Positions 5,515-11,599 of a stretch of 11,599 bases of DNA are shown here, in pieces. The position numbers and the translations under genes were made by a program. The stretch's first letter is position 1. The number at the start of each line of letters is the position of its first letter. Below the pieces are notes generated by a model. That model did no database searches. It was not told the origin of the DNA and worked only from the letters and a program-made list of their open reading frames with translations. Source of the DNA: JAXMAO01 sp046350375 (GTDB lineage: Bacteria; Planctomycetota; Phycisphaerae; UBA1845; UTPLA1); the NCBI GenBank assembly GCA_046350375.1, contig JAXMAO010000020.1:1-11599 (forward strand), written 5' to 3'.

Positions 5515-6453
5515 CTACTGCGCCGCGGCGCTATACCACTCGATCGAGCGCTTCAGCCCCTCGTCGAACCGCACCTTCGGCTGATAGCCGATCAGCTCGC
5601 GCGCGCGACCGATGTCGGCCAGCGAGTGCTTTACGTCGCCGGCGCGGCTCGGCACGTACTTGGGCTGAACCGATTTGCCCAGCAGCTCGTTGATCCGCCG
5701 GATGACGTGGTTGACGCTGACCGCTTCGCCGCAGGCGATGTTGCAGACCTCGCCCGACACCCGGGGCGCGGCGGCCGCGGCCAGGTTCGCCGCGACCACG
5801 TTGTCGATGTAGGTGAAGTCGCGCGTCTGCTCGCCGTCGCCGTACACGGTCGGCGGCTCGTTCCGCAGGATGCTGGTGACGAAGGCGGGAATGGCGGCTG
5901 CATATTGACTGGTCGGGTCCTGCCGCGGGCCGAAGACGTTGAAATAGCGGAGCGAGATAGTCTGTATTCCGTAACATTCGCTGAATGCGCGAGCGTAGAG
6001 CTCGGCCGCGAGCTTCTGCACGGCATACGGACTGAGCGGGTCGGAGCGCATCGACTCGACCTTCGGCTGCGTGGGGGTGTTCCCGTAGGCCGAGCTGCTG
6101 GCCGCCAGAACGACGCGCCGCACGCCGGCCTGCCGCGCCGCCATCAGCAGGTTGAGCGAACCGCTGATGTTGCAGTCGTGCGAGGTGGCCGGGTCGGCGA
6201 CCGACTTGGGCACCGACGGCAGCGCGGCCTGGTGCAGCACGACTTCGACGCCGTCGCAGGCGCGGGCGCAGTCGGCGGGGCGGCGCAGGTCGGCTTCGAG
6301 TACTTCCGCGCGGCCGGCGAACGGCTCGAGGTTGGCGCGCTTTCCGGTGATGAAGTTGTCGATGACGCGGATCGATTCCCCGGCCCGGACGAGGTGCTCG
6401 ACCAGGTGCGAACCGATGAACCCGGCCCCGCCGGTCACAAGGTACTTGGGCAC
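5515..6453 (-). CDS. NAD-dependent epimerase/dehydratase, UDP-sugar 4-epimerase type (WbpP/GalE-like)
   Basis: The 312-aa protein is a full-length extended short-chain dehydrogenase/reductase. It has the NAD-binding GGAGFIG (8-14), the acidic end of the second strand at Asp32, the catalytic SSSAYG (119-124) and YAVQK (Tyr143, Lys147), then RYFNVFGPRQDP (169-180) and YGDGEQTRDFTYIDNV (204-219), typical of nucleotide-sugar 4-epimerases. HQAALPSVPKSVADP (74-88) resembles UDP-N-acetylglucosamine 4-epimerases of the WbpP group more than GalE. The expected role is supply of a UDP-sugar for surface polysaccharide or glycan; the exact sugar is not set by sequence alone. The start is GTG (6453-6451) with a strong GGAGG six bases upstream. 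lpxI lies 145 bases upstream on the same strand, which also points to envelope sugar metabolism. Confidence 0.9.
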   Translation of the reverse strand: MPKYLVTGGAGFIGSHLVEHLVRAGESIRVIDNFITGKRANLEPFAGRAEVLEADLRRPADCARACDGVEVVLHQAALPSVPKSVADPATSHDCNISGSLNLLMAARQAGVRRVVLAASSSAYGNTPTQPKVESMRSDPLSPYAVQKLAAELYARAFSECYGIQTISLRYFNVFGPRQDPTSQYAAAIPAFVTSILRNEPPTVYGDGEQTRDFTYIDNVVAANLAAAAAPRVSGEVCNIACGEAVSVNHVIRRINELLGKSVQPKYVPSRAGDVKHSLADIGRARELIGYQPKVRFDEGLKRSIEWYSAAAQ

Positions 6454-6483
6454 GAAAAGCCTCCGCGCCAGAGCCGCGCTTCT

Positions 6484-6504
6484 GGCCGCGGACTCGCCGC
6501 GGCC
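6484..6504 (-). other. 8-bp stem-loop in the lpxI-epimerase gap
   Basis: GGCCGCGG and CCGCGGCC form a perfect 8-bp stem around a 5-base loop (ACTCG on the plus strand), about 30 bases upstream of the epimerase GTG. There is no T tract, so it is not a classical terminator. If transcription starts at the weak minus-strand box TAGGAT (6530-6525, with AAGACG 17 bases upstream), the hairpin lies in the 5' leader of the epimerase mRNA. Otherwise it may end the lpxI transcript or protect its 3' end. Confidence 0.35.
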
Positions 6505-6598
6505 GCGCGGGCCGGCGCATGTCGATCCTATCGGATTCCCCCGCGCGCGTCTTCAGATGGGCCGTTCGCGGGCGAGCAAGTGCGCGTCGCCTGACGGC

Positions 6599-7462
6599 TC
6601 AGACGGCCGCGCCGGACCGGGCCACGACGGCGATCCCGGCGGCGTCGGCCGCGGCGATCAGCGCGTCGCGCTCGAGCATGATCGTCTTGCCGGCCTCGAT
6701 CACCAGCGCCGTCGCCCCCGCGGCGCGGAGCTGTTCGATGGTTGCCGGGCCCACGGTGGGTACGTCGAAGCGCATGTCCTGGTTCGGCTTGGCGACCTTG
6801 ACGAGCGTCCAGCCCCCCTTGCGGCACAGCTCGCCGGCCCGCGCGATCATCCGTGCCGTGCCCTCGATCGCCTCGACCGCGATCACGTCCTTGTCCTTCA
6901 CGGCCACGCTCTGTCCGACGTCGAGCCGGCCCAGCTCTTTCGCGATCCGCCAGCCGAGCTCGATGTCGCTCTGCTCGGCGGGCGTGGGCTGGCGCGCCGT
7001 GAGCACGCCGGCCGGCGCCAGGGCCTCGCGACAGTAGGAGGTCGAATCCACCAGCGTTACGCCCCGCCTGGCCATCTCGTCGGCGACCGCCCGCAGGAGC
7101 GAGTCGTTCCGCCGATCGGCCGCGCTAAAGTACCAGATTTTGAAGCTGGTCCAATCGGGCAGATAGGCGAGCCACGCCCGCCACCACGGCAGCCGCAGCA
7201 TGGCGGCCTTTTCGACGGCGCCCGCCATGATCGCCTCGCGCACGCCGGCGCGGCGGAAGATTCGCAGCCAGCGCCCGGCCTGAACGATGCCGGCGCGGTG
7301 GAAGGCGTCGGAGTGTGCCCGCAGCGAATCGGCGGCGCAGCCGCGCAGCGCGACGGTGATGACGCGTCGGCCGGCGGCCCGGGCTCCGGCGGCGACCAGG
7401 TGGGGCAGGGTGCCGGAGCCGGCGATGAGGCCGAGCGGGGTGGTTGCGTCGGCGGGCGGCAT
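6599..7462 (-). CDS. lpxI: UDP-2,3-diacylglucosamine pyrophosphatase LpxI
   Basis: The 287-aa protein matches LpxI (DUF1009), a cytosolic or membrane-associated enzyme that cleaves UDP-2,3-diacylglucosamine to lipid X and UMP in lipid A synthesis; it replaces LpxH in many non-gamma-proteobacteria. Visible landmarks are LGLIAGSGTLPHLVA (10-24), VREAIMAGAVEKAAM (74-88), QSVAVKDKDVIAVEAIEGT (184-202), VKVAKPNQDMRFDVPTVGP (221-239), with Asp233 as the probable catalytic aspartate, and VIEAGKTIMLERD (254-266). The start ATG at 7462 is chosen because family proteins begin just before the LGLIAGSG strand. The open frame continues 60 codons further upstream but that part is Pro/Arg-rich and unlike any family member. 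No Shine-Dalgarno sequence is present; a -10-like TACAAT ends 7 bases before the ATG, so the mRNA may be leaderless. Its presence implies LPS-type lipid A. Confidence 0.93.
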   Translation of the reverse strand: MPPADATTPLGLIAGSGTLPHLVAAGARAAGRRVITVALRGCAADSLRAHSDAFHRAGIVQAGRWLRIFRRAGVREAIMAGAVEKAAMLRLPWWRAWLAYLPDWTSFKIWYFSAADRRNDSLLRAVADEMARRGVTLVDSTSYCREALAPAGVLTARQPTPAEQSDIELGWRIAKELGRLDVGQSVAVKDKDVIAVEAIEGTARMIARAGELCRKGGWTLVKVAKPNQDMRFDVPTVGPATIEQLRAAGATALVIEAGKTIMLERDALIAAADAAGIAVVARSGAAV

Positions 7463-7469
7463 GGGGGCG

Positions 7470-7475
7470 ATTGTA
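7470..7475 (-). promoter_or_regulatory. -10 element of lpxI, possible leaderless start
   Basis: The minus strand reads TACAAT (5 of 6 to TATAAT) at 7475-7470. A start point 7-8 bases after it falls at or next to the A of the lpxI ATG (7462). No good -35 box is found 16-18 bases upstream, so the promoter is not certain. Confidence 0.35.
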
Positions 7476-7592
7476 GGGCGGGTGACGGGCGGGTGCAGGG
7501 TGGGCGGCTGCGGCGCGAATTGGCGGGTGGCGCGGCGGGATGGGGCCGGGGCATCCGAGGATTTTTCTGATTCGGACTGGGAATTCGCCGGA

Positions 7593-7621
7593 TTGAGTCG
7601 CGGGCGGCAAATCTGTATTCT
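7593..7621 (+). promoter_or_regulatory. Candidate sigma-70-type promoter of the 521-aa coiled-coil gene
   Basis: TTGAGT (7593-7598) and TATTCT (7616-7621), each 4 of 6 to consensus, are exactly 17 bases apart in a locally AT-richer stretch. Transcription would start near 7628 and give a leader of about 38 bases with GAGGAG before the ATG at 7666. With the lpxI signal at 7470 it makes 7463-7665 a divergent promoter region. Confidence 0.45.
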
Positions 7622-7665
7622 CGTAGTCAGTTTCTCTGGCATATCGATCGAAGAGGAGCGGCCCT

Positions 7666-9231
7666 ATGTCGGACAGCGGCACCGATAGCAAACTCGGCGA
7701 ACAGCAGCAGCGCGAGCTCGGCAAGCTTATTTCAATGCAGGAGGCGTTACAGCTTCTCGAATCGCTGAAGAAGAGCGTGGTCGAGGAGTTGGAGCGGACC
7801 GCGACGCCGCGCCTGGTGAAGGAGACCTCTCAGGCGGTGGTCGACCGCCTGCATAAGAACGGCGACGTGATCAAGATGTTCGACAAGGAGGCCAGCGCGC
7901 GGACCAAGACCATGCTGGCGTGGATGGGCGCCGTCGTGGGCGTGCTGACGATCGCCGGCGTGACGCTCGTGCCGACGATAATTGGTAGCGTAATTCGCGG
8001 GATGGCCGAGAGGGAGGTTCGAAACCAGTATAAGGACGAGAAGGGGGAATTCATCAAGATCGAGGAGGGGATCAGGGCCACGGCAGCAAGTGCTACGGCT
8101 TCCATGAACCTAGAGGTTTCGCTCGCGCTCAGTCGTTTCCGTGTGGACGCAATCAAGGAATCGAATGACGCAGCCGAAAAGCTGAAAAGCGTCGGGCGCA
8201 ACACCCAAGAGGAACTATCAGAGCAGTTTCGCAGTCAACGAGAGCGCGACGAGTCAAACCGTAAAAGCGTCGAGCAGTTCGTCAAGAACTCGCTGGAGGA
8301 TTTCATAAAGCGCAAGGCGGATTACGAGGGCGCCATCAGCACGGCAAGAACCGTTGCGATCTACGACATTCACGAAGCGGCGGCGAGCGTGATCCGCCAG
8401 ATTTCGAACAAGCAAGAGAACATCTCGCTGTCTTCGTCGCCCAGGCGTTCGGTGGGTTCTGGAACGACCGAACCATCTGGCGGTCCGTCTGGTTTCGAGC
8501 CGACCAAGCTGCTTACTGTGATGTCGGCGATTGGAAGTCGCGACTACGAGCACTTGGTCGAAACGGCGAGCAAGCTCGTTGTGGCCGGTACGCCTGAATT
8601 CACTGCGCGCGTTCTTCAGCCGATGATCGTACGCATGAACTGGTTCGCCGAGGAGGATCGACCCTCTGGAGCCAAGATGCTGCTCGATGATTCCTCCGCC
8701 GATCCCGGGGAACTCTATGGCACGCTGACCGAGCTATTGATCTGTGCGACTCGCGAGGGTGATGAGAAACTGTACAAGTCAGTCAATGAGAAGATCAACG
8801 AAAATCCGATTTCAAGAGTCACCACAAATGACCTCATCGATTTCGTTCGCGCAGTACACGACGGGCGCCGAGACGAGGCCGAGCGCGCGTACGACACCAT
8901 GAAATCACTTACAGGACGTGGCTATACCAATGTGCTACTGCTCGCCAAGAAGGCAAGGCTCTCGGACCCGAAGTTGCGCGACTGTGAACGAAACCTGCTG
9001 GACTCACTCGAGAAAACAAACCTGATCGACCGGCCGTCGGACTACCCGCTGGCGTGGCTGGTTGTGACGGCACTGACCACCGAGCCGATCGATGATCGCG
9101 AGCGCATCGTCCGCGGCCTGGAGCGAATCAAGCGGATCGTCCTTACGACCACGCGCCCGGACGACGATCCCTGGGAGCTCGGAAAGCTGATCGACGACTT
9201 CGTCAACAAAGCCGCGACTTCGCAGCCGTAG
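7666..9231 (+). CDS. Membrane-anchored coiled-coil protein of unknown function, 521 aa
   Basis: The family was not recognised. The ATG has GAGGAG seven bases upstream. Residues 1-80 are charged and helical (LISMQEALQLLESLKKSVVEELER). One TM helix lies at about 82-110 (LAWMGAVVGVLTIAGVTLVP), followed by a long charged helical part, about 113-250, likely coiled coil (EEGIRATAASATASMNLEVS, QEELSEQFRSQRERDESNRK). A Ser/Gly/Pro linker (255-278) leads to a C-terminal helical domain (280-521) that may be a repeat-type scaffold. There is no signal peptide, catalytic motif or lipobox. It is the only plus-strand gene, divergent from lpxI and convergent with the exported-protein gene at 9436. The middle and later parts are clearly less GC-rich than the neighbours (for example 23 of 60 G+C at 8761-8820), which may reflect acquisition or weaker codon selection. 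A signalling, scaffolding or defence role is possible, but nothing in the sequence decides it. Confidence 0.85.
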   Translation: MSDSGTDSKLGEQQQRELGKLISMQEALQLLESLKKSVVEELERTATPRLVKETSQAVVDRLHKNGDVIKMFDKEASARTKTMLAWMGAVVGVLTIAGVTLVPTIIGSVIRGMAEREVRNQYKDEKGEFIKIEEGIRATAASATASMNLEVSLALSRFRVDAIKESNDAAEKLKSVGRNTQEELSEQFRSQRERDESNRKSVEQFVKNSLEDFIKRKADYEGAISTARTVAIYDIHEAAASVIRQISNKQENISLSSSPRRSVGSGTTEPSGGPSGFEPTKLLTVMSAIGSRDYEHLVETASKLVVAGTPEFTARVLQPMIVRMNWFAEEDRPSGAKMLLDDSSADPGELYGTLTELLICATREGDEKLYKSVNEKINENPISRVTTNDLIDFVRAVHDGRRDEAERAYDTMKSLTGRGYTNVLLLAKKARLSDPKLRDCERNLLDSLEKTNLIDRPSDYPLAWLVVTALTTEPIDDRERIVRGLERIKRIVLTTTRPDDDPWELGKLIDDFVNKAATSQP

Positions 9232-9435
9232 CCCCGGACCCGGTAGGGCAAAGATCCTCCTTGCCCCCGACGGTCGCCGATGGGCGACGAGCCGATCGGG
9301 ATTGGCGCTACGAAAGACTGCGATTGGAGAGATGACGCGATCGCTCAAGACCCTTCGCGCCGACAGCCGCTCGACGCGCGACAACCGGCCGCGGCCCTGT
9401 GCCGGGCCGATGGCTCGCTCGCGTGTCCCGCCGCA
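9232..9435. terminator. Convergent intergenic region with three small hairpins
   Basis: Between the ends of the 7666-9231 (+) and 9436-10215 (-) genes three short inverted repeats are seen: GGGCAA/TTGCCC at 9246-9266 (loop 9), GTCGCC/GGCGAC at 9273-9288 (loop 4) and CGGCCC/GGGCCG at 9392-9409 (loop 6). The first lies 14 bases after the plus-strand stop and the last 26 bases after the minus-strand stop. None has a T tract. They may act together as a bidirectional end region. No gene was seen in the gap. Confidence 0.35.
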
Positions 9436-10215
9436 TCAGCGCGGCCCGTCGCCCCCGTTCGGCGCGGTGCCCGCGCTTGGCGCGCTGCCTGACTGTGGCC
9501 CGTCGCCCGCCCGCGGCGCGTTTCCAGCCTTCTGCGGCTCGCTGCCCGGCGACTTCTCGCCTGCCGGCGGCGTCACCCGGCGATGCTCGATCTCCTCCAT
9601 CCAGCGCTCCTGCCCGTTGGCGAACCACGTCCAGCGCGTCCGCAACTGGCCCGACGGCTCGAAGACCATCACGTGCTTGTCCATGTGGCCGGTGTCGCGG
9701 CTCGGCAGGTTGGTCGCGTCGAGCAGCGTAAAGGTGATTCTCGACAAGTCGTCGGAAATCTCGGTCGCCCGCAGCCGCGGCTGGTTGCCGGCGATGCAAT
9801 AGTGCGTGAGCAGCAGCCGATCGCCGTCCATGTGGAACATGGTCGCCATCCACTCGCCCGGGTGGGCGCCGTACGAGAGGTGCATGACCACCGAGCCGCC
9901 CGAGATGACCTGGTAACTCTCCTTCTCGGTCCAACCCCTGGTGCTCTTGGAGTTCCACTCGCCGGCGAGTGACTTGATTTTCTCGAAGGCCGCGTGGGCC
10001 TGCTGGCCGGCGGAGTTACTCGGCGCCGAAGTGGGCGGCGCGCCGCGGCAGAGCACGGAGGTCGGCACACCTTCCTGCGTCGGCTGGGACGCGGCGACGT
10101 CGACCAACCGGCCGGTGGCTGGCTGCCCGGGCGGCGCGCCGCCGGCGGGCGGCTGCATCAGCCCGGCGGAAACGACCAGCGCGCTGCACGCGAACAGTTG
10201 AACGATGGATTGCAT
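9436..10215 (-). CDS. Exported protein with a lipocalin-like/DUF1579-like domain, unknown function
   Basis: The 259-aa protein starts at ATG 10215, preceded by GGAG at 8-base spacing; the longer open frame to 10338 is rejected because it would bury the signal peptide. Residues 1-20 (MQSIVQLFACSALVVSAGLM) form a signal peptide, followed by a Pro/Gly/Ala-rich region to about 74. The core domain (about 76-214) begins FEKIKSLAGEWNSKSTRG and continues YQVISGGSVVMHLSY, MFHMDGDRLLLTHYCIAGNQPRLRA and a RTRWTWFANGQERWMEE end. This is the pattern of small beta-barrel 'how much is left after wash' type lipocalin-like domains common in exported proteins of soil bacteria; the ligand is unknown. The C-terminal 45 residues are low-complexity Pro/Gly/Ala with two GDGP units. 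It probably resides in the periplasm. It lies downstream of another exported-protein gene on the same strand after a 221-base gap, so it may have its own promoter. Confidence 0.82.
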   Translation of the reverse strand: MQSIVQLFACSALVVSAGLMQPPAGGAPPGQPATGRLVDVAASQPTQEGVPTSVLCRGAPPTSAPSNSAGQQAHAAFEKIKSLAGEWNSKSTRGWTEKESYQVISGGSVVMHLSYGAHPGEWMATMFHMDGDRLLLTHYCIAGNQPRLRATEISDDLSRITFTLLDATNLPSRDTGHMDKHVMVFEPSGQLRTRWTWFANGQERWMEEIEHRRVTPPAGEKSPGSEPQKAGNAPRAGDGPQSGSAPSAGTAPNGGDGPR

Positions 10216-10349
10216 GGGAAATGCTCCGGTTGGGCTCGCACGGACTGTGGATCGGGATGGCCCCGGCGGCGCGACGTGCCGGTCGCGGCGATCTGCCGCG
10301 CCGGCGTTCCTTCGATTGCCGCGGGTGCCAGCACGCATCCCACGGTGGT

Positions 10350-10372
10350 CGGCGCTGTCCGTATCAGCGCCG
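10350..10372 (-). terminator. 8-bp stem-loop between two exported-protein genes
   Basis: CGGCGCTG and CAGCGCCG form a perfect 8-bp stem around a 7-base loop, 65 bases after the stop of the gene at 10437 and about 135 bases before the next start. There is no T tract, so it may be a weak or Rho-assisted terminator or mRNA-end structure. The rest of 10216-10436 shows no gene and no convincing promoter. Confidence 0.35.
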
Positions 10373-10436
10373 GCCCGACGCGCGACGGGTCAGCACGTCG
10401 GATCCGTGCGCCCTCAGGTCCAAGCGTGACCGGCCG

Positions 10437-11261
10437 CTATTCGTCCTCGTCATCGTCCTCATTCAGGATGGTCTTGATGGCCTCTTCGATCAACTGATCG
10501 ACTTCGTCGAAGCGTACCTTCTCTACGCGAGCGCCCCTGAAGCGACCATAGAGCTCGTAGATTCGCCCCACCTCGCCATTCGCCTGGAGCACGAAGCTCG
10601 TCTTGGGAACGGATGGGTTCTTTTCGAAGAATTGGATGACGTCGCCCGTCGATCGACGGCTGCGATGAACCTGGAAGGGCACGATTCGGCGCTCGGGCAC
10701 GGAGATGTCCACGACGCCCATATCGAGGATTCCCGACTTCGCGATCGCCTCCACCATGGTTTCGCTCACCATGCTCGTACGGCCGTCGCGTATCTCGACG
10801 CGCGACTCCTTGTTCTCCGTCGCGGAGCGGCGCTTGAAGACCATTGAATCCCGGTCGCGAAACGTCTCGAACCGCCGCACGACCGCTCGACCTTCCCGTG
10901 GAATCTGCCGCTCCGTAATCACGCTGCGCTTCAGTGAGAAGTCGTCGCCAAACGTCGCATCGACCTCCGCCCGCACGCGGACGCCGTCAACCCGGGCCTC
11001 GTCATAGGTGGAGTGGTAGTGAATCGTGTGATGCGCGGCATCGAACGCCCATTCCACGGCTAGTCGGCCGATCTTCACGGCCTCGGTGGAGTATTCGTAG
11101 TAGCGCACCTGCTTTTCAGCGGGGAGCAACGAACGAGCCTTTGCCAAGAACTCGTCGCCGACCTTGAAGAGCGCTTCCTTGCGCTGCGTGTCGTCGGGAG
11201 GGGCCGGTCCGATGCCAAGGAGCGGCAGAGTGAGCACAACGGCCATCAGCGTGCGGGACAC
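10437..11261 (-). CDS. Exported protein of unknown function with acidic C-terminus
   Basis: The family was not recognised. The 274-aa frame starts at GTG 11261-11259 with GGGAG seven bases upstream; an ATG at residue 6 is a second choice. Residues 1-20 (MSRTLMAVVLTLPLLGIGPA) are a signal peptide with likely cleavage near GPA-PP. The mature part opens with a helix (ALFKVGDEFLAKARSLL), then alternating beta-type strands (YYEYSTEAVKIGRLAVEW, HTIHYHSTYDEARVDGVRVR, SRVEIRDGRTSMVSETMVEA), suggesting a beta-rich periplasmic or outer-membrane-lipid-binding fold. It ends in a helix and the acidic tail NEDDDEDE. No catalytic motif or lipobox is visible. Its GC content is lower than that of the biosynthetic genes to the left. 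A secreted neighbour follows at 10215. Confidence 0.82.
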   Translation of the reverse strand: MSRTLMAVVLTLPLLGIGPAPPDDTQRKEALFKVGDEFLAKARSLLPAEKQVRYYEYSTEAVKIGRLAVEWAFDAAHHTIHYHSTYDEARVDGVRVRAEVDATFGDDFSLKRSVITERQIPREGRAVVRRFETFRDRDSMVFKRRSATENKESRVEIRDGRTSMVSETMVEAIAKSGILDMGVVDISVPERRIVPFQVHRSRRSTGDVIQFFEKNPSVPKTSFVLQANGEVGRIYELYGRFRGARVEKVRFDEVDQLIEEAIKTILNEDDDEDE

Positions 11262-11283
11262 GGTGGTACTCCCTCGCGTGGAG

Positions 11284-11289
11284 ATTCTA
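11284..11289 (-). promoter_or_regulatory. -10-like element before the 274-aa exported protein gene
   Basis: The minus strand reads TAGAAT (5 of 6 to TATAAT) at 11289-11284, which would start transcription near 11277, just before GGGAG and the GTG at 11261. The -35 position (TCCCGC) does not match and overlaps a small CCCGC/GCGGG hairpin, so support is limited. Confidence 0.3.
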
Positions 11290-11346
11290 GCCGATGGACC
11301 CGCGCCGCGGGATGCGTGAGAAGCAATCGAGTGTGGGTGACTCGGC

Positions 11347-11559
11347 CTACGCCGCCGCGTCGATCGACTCGATGCTGGCGATCTGGTTCATGCGCAGCAT
11401 GGCCCAGCGATCGGAACGCGGGAAATAGAACGTCAGTTGCGACTGATCCGGCGCGACCCGGTGGGGATGGGTGATTTCGTACGCCTGCCCGCTCGTCAGC
11501 ATGATCCGAAACGGGGCGAACGGCCGGCCGCGCAGTCGCTCAACGATCGCGTCGCGCAT
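11347..11559 (-). CDS. Small RPFxPFR-type protein of unknown function
   Basis: The 70-aa protein MRDAIVERLRGRPFAPFRIM... matches a widespread but uncharacterised group of short proteins frequent in planctomycete genomes. These share a helix, the motif RPFxPFR (12-18), a strand of the type LTSGQAYEITHP (21-32), an acidic or polar turn and a closing strand pair ending in ...IASIES. The group is best known as conserved hypothetical and no reaction is established; it is recognised from memory of the pattern, not a search. The ATG (11559-11557) lacks a clear Shine-Dalgarno sequence. No signal or TM segment is present, so it is cytosolic. It lies 85 bases upstream of the 274-aa exported protein gene. 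Bases 11560-11599 show nothing identifiable. Confidence 0.75.
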   Translation of the reverse strand: MRDAIVERLRGRPFAPFRIMLTSGQAYEITHPHRVAPDQSQLTFYFPRSDRWAMLRMNQIASIESIDAAA

Positions 11560-11599
11560 GTCAATGTTCGCAGCGGCCGAACCGGGGGCCGGCGCCCGC

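Noticed and set aside
5311..6594. A 427-codon plus-strand open frame
   Set aside because: Antisense to the epimerase with its intact SDR motifs; low-complexity shadow composition.
6152..7570. A 472-codon plus-strand open frame
   Set aside because: Antisense to lpxI and part of the epimerase; no family features.
7463..7642. A 60-codon N-terminal extension of lpxI
   Set aside because: Pro/Arg-rich, not part of the LpxI family, and overlaps the putative divergent promoter region.
10216..10338. A 41-codon N-terminal extension of the 259-aa exported protein
   Set aside because: It would place the signal peptide in the interior; the ATG at 10215 has a good Shine-Dalgarno sequence.
1..11599. CRISPR arrays, tRNA/rRNA genes, insertion sequences, phage integrase or toxin-antitoxin pair
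   Set aside because: No regularly spaced repeats, cloverleaf, transposase motifs or terminal inverted repeats were seen when reading both strands.

Overview
The window is one contiguous piece of a very GC-rich bacterial chromosome with a Gram-negative-type envelope. The gene content (an ExbB/ExbD/ExbD operon headed by a von Willebrand factor A protein, lpxI, and a small RPFxPFR-type protein) looks most like Planctomycetota. That assignment rests on recalled family distributions and no search was run. Almost everything lies on the minus strand; the only plus-strand gene is at 7666-9231. No rRNA, tRNA, CRISPR array, insertion sequence or phage gene was recognised.

Layout along the minus strand, from right to left. 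The right end (11559-9436) holds a 70-aa RPFxPFR-type protein and two predicted exported proteins of unknown function. A convergent intergenic gap with three small hairpins (9232-9435) separates them from the plus-strand gene, which encodes a 521-aa one-TM coiled-coil protein of unknown function. That gene is less GC-rich than its surroundings. It diverges from lpxI (lipid A biosynthesis), which is followed by a UDP-sugar 4-epimerase-like SDR gene, a sugar-phosphate isomerase/epimerase-like TIM barrel and folD.

The left end (3447-1) is a tight transport-type operon: a TonB-like membrane anchor, a vWA domain, ExbB, ExbD, ExbD, and an exported helical protein that runs off the window. ExbB and ExbD normally form an inner-membrane proton channel that drives TonB. 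Here the TonB position is taken by a protein whose N-terminal TM helix carries TonB's S-x-x-x-H signature and whose C-terminal domain appears to be a vWA domain with an intact MIDAS. This proposed proton-driven vWA machine is the most interesting item in the window.

Two genes of this operon are interrupted as given. The anchor and the vWA domain are in different frames; one missing base in a 4-base C run (3064-3067) would fuse them into a 362-aa protein. ExbB is split after its first TM helix by an in-frame TAG (2065-2067). Whether these are sequence errors, decay or real split genes cannot be decided here. Separately, folD lacks the family's catalytic lysine (Gln) and has Glu for a conserved Asp.
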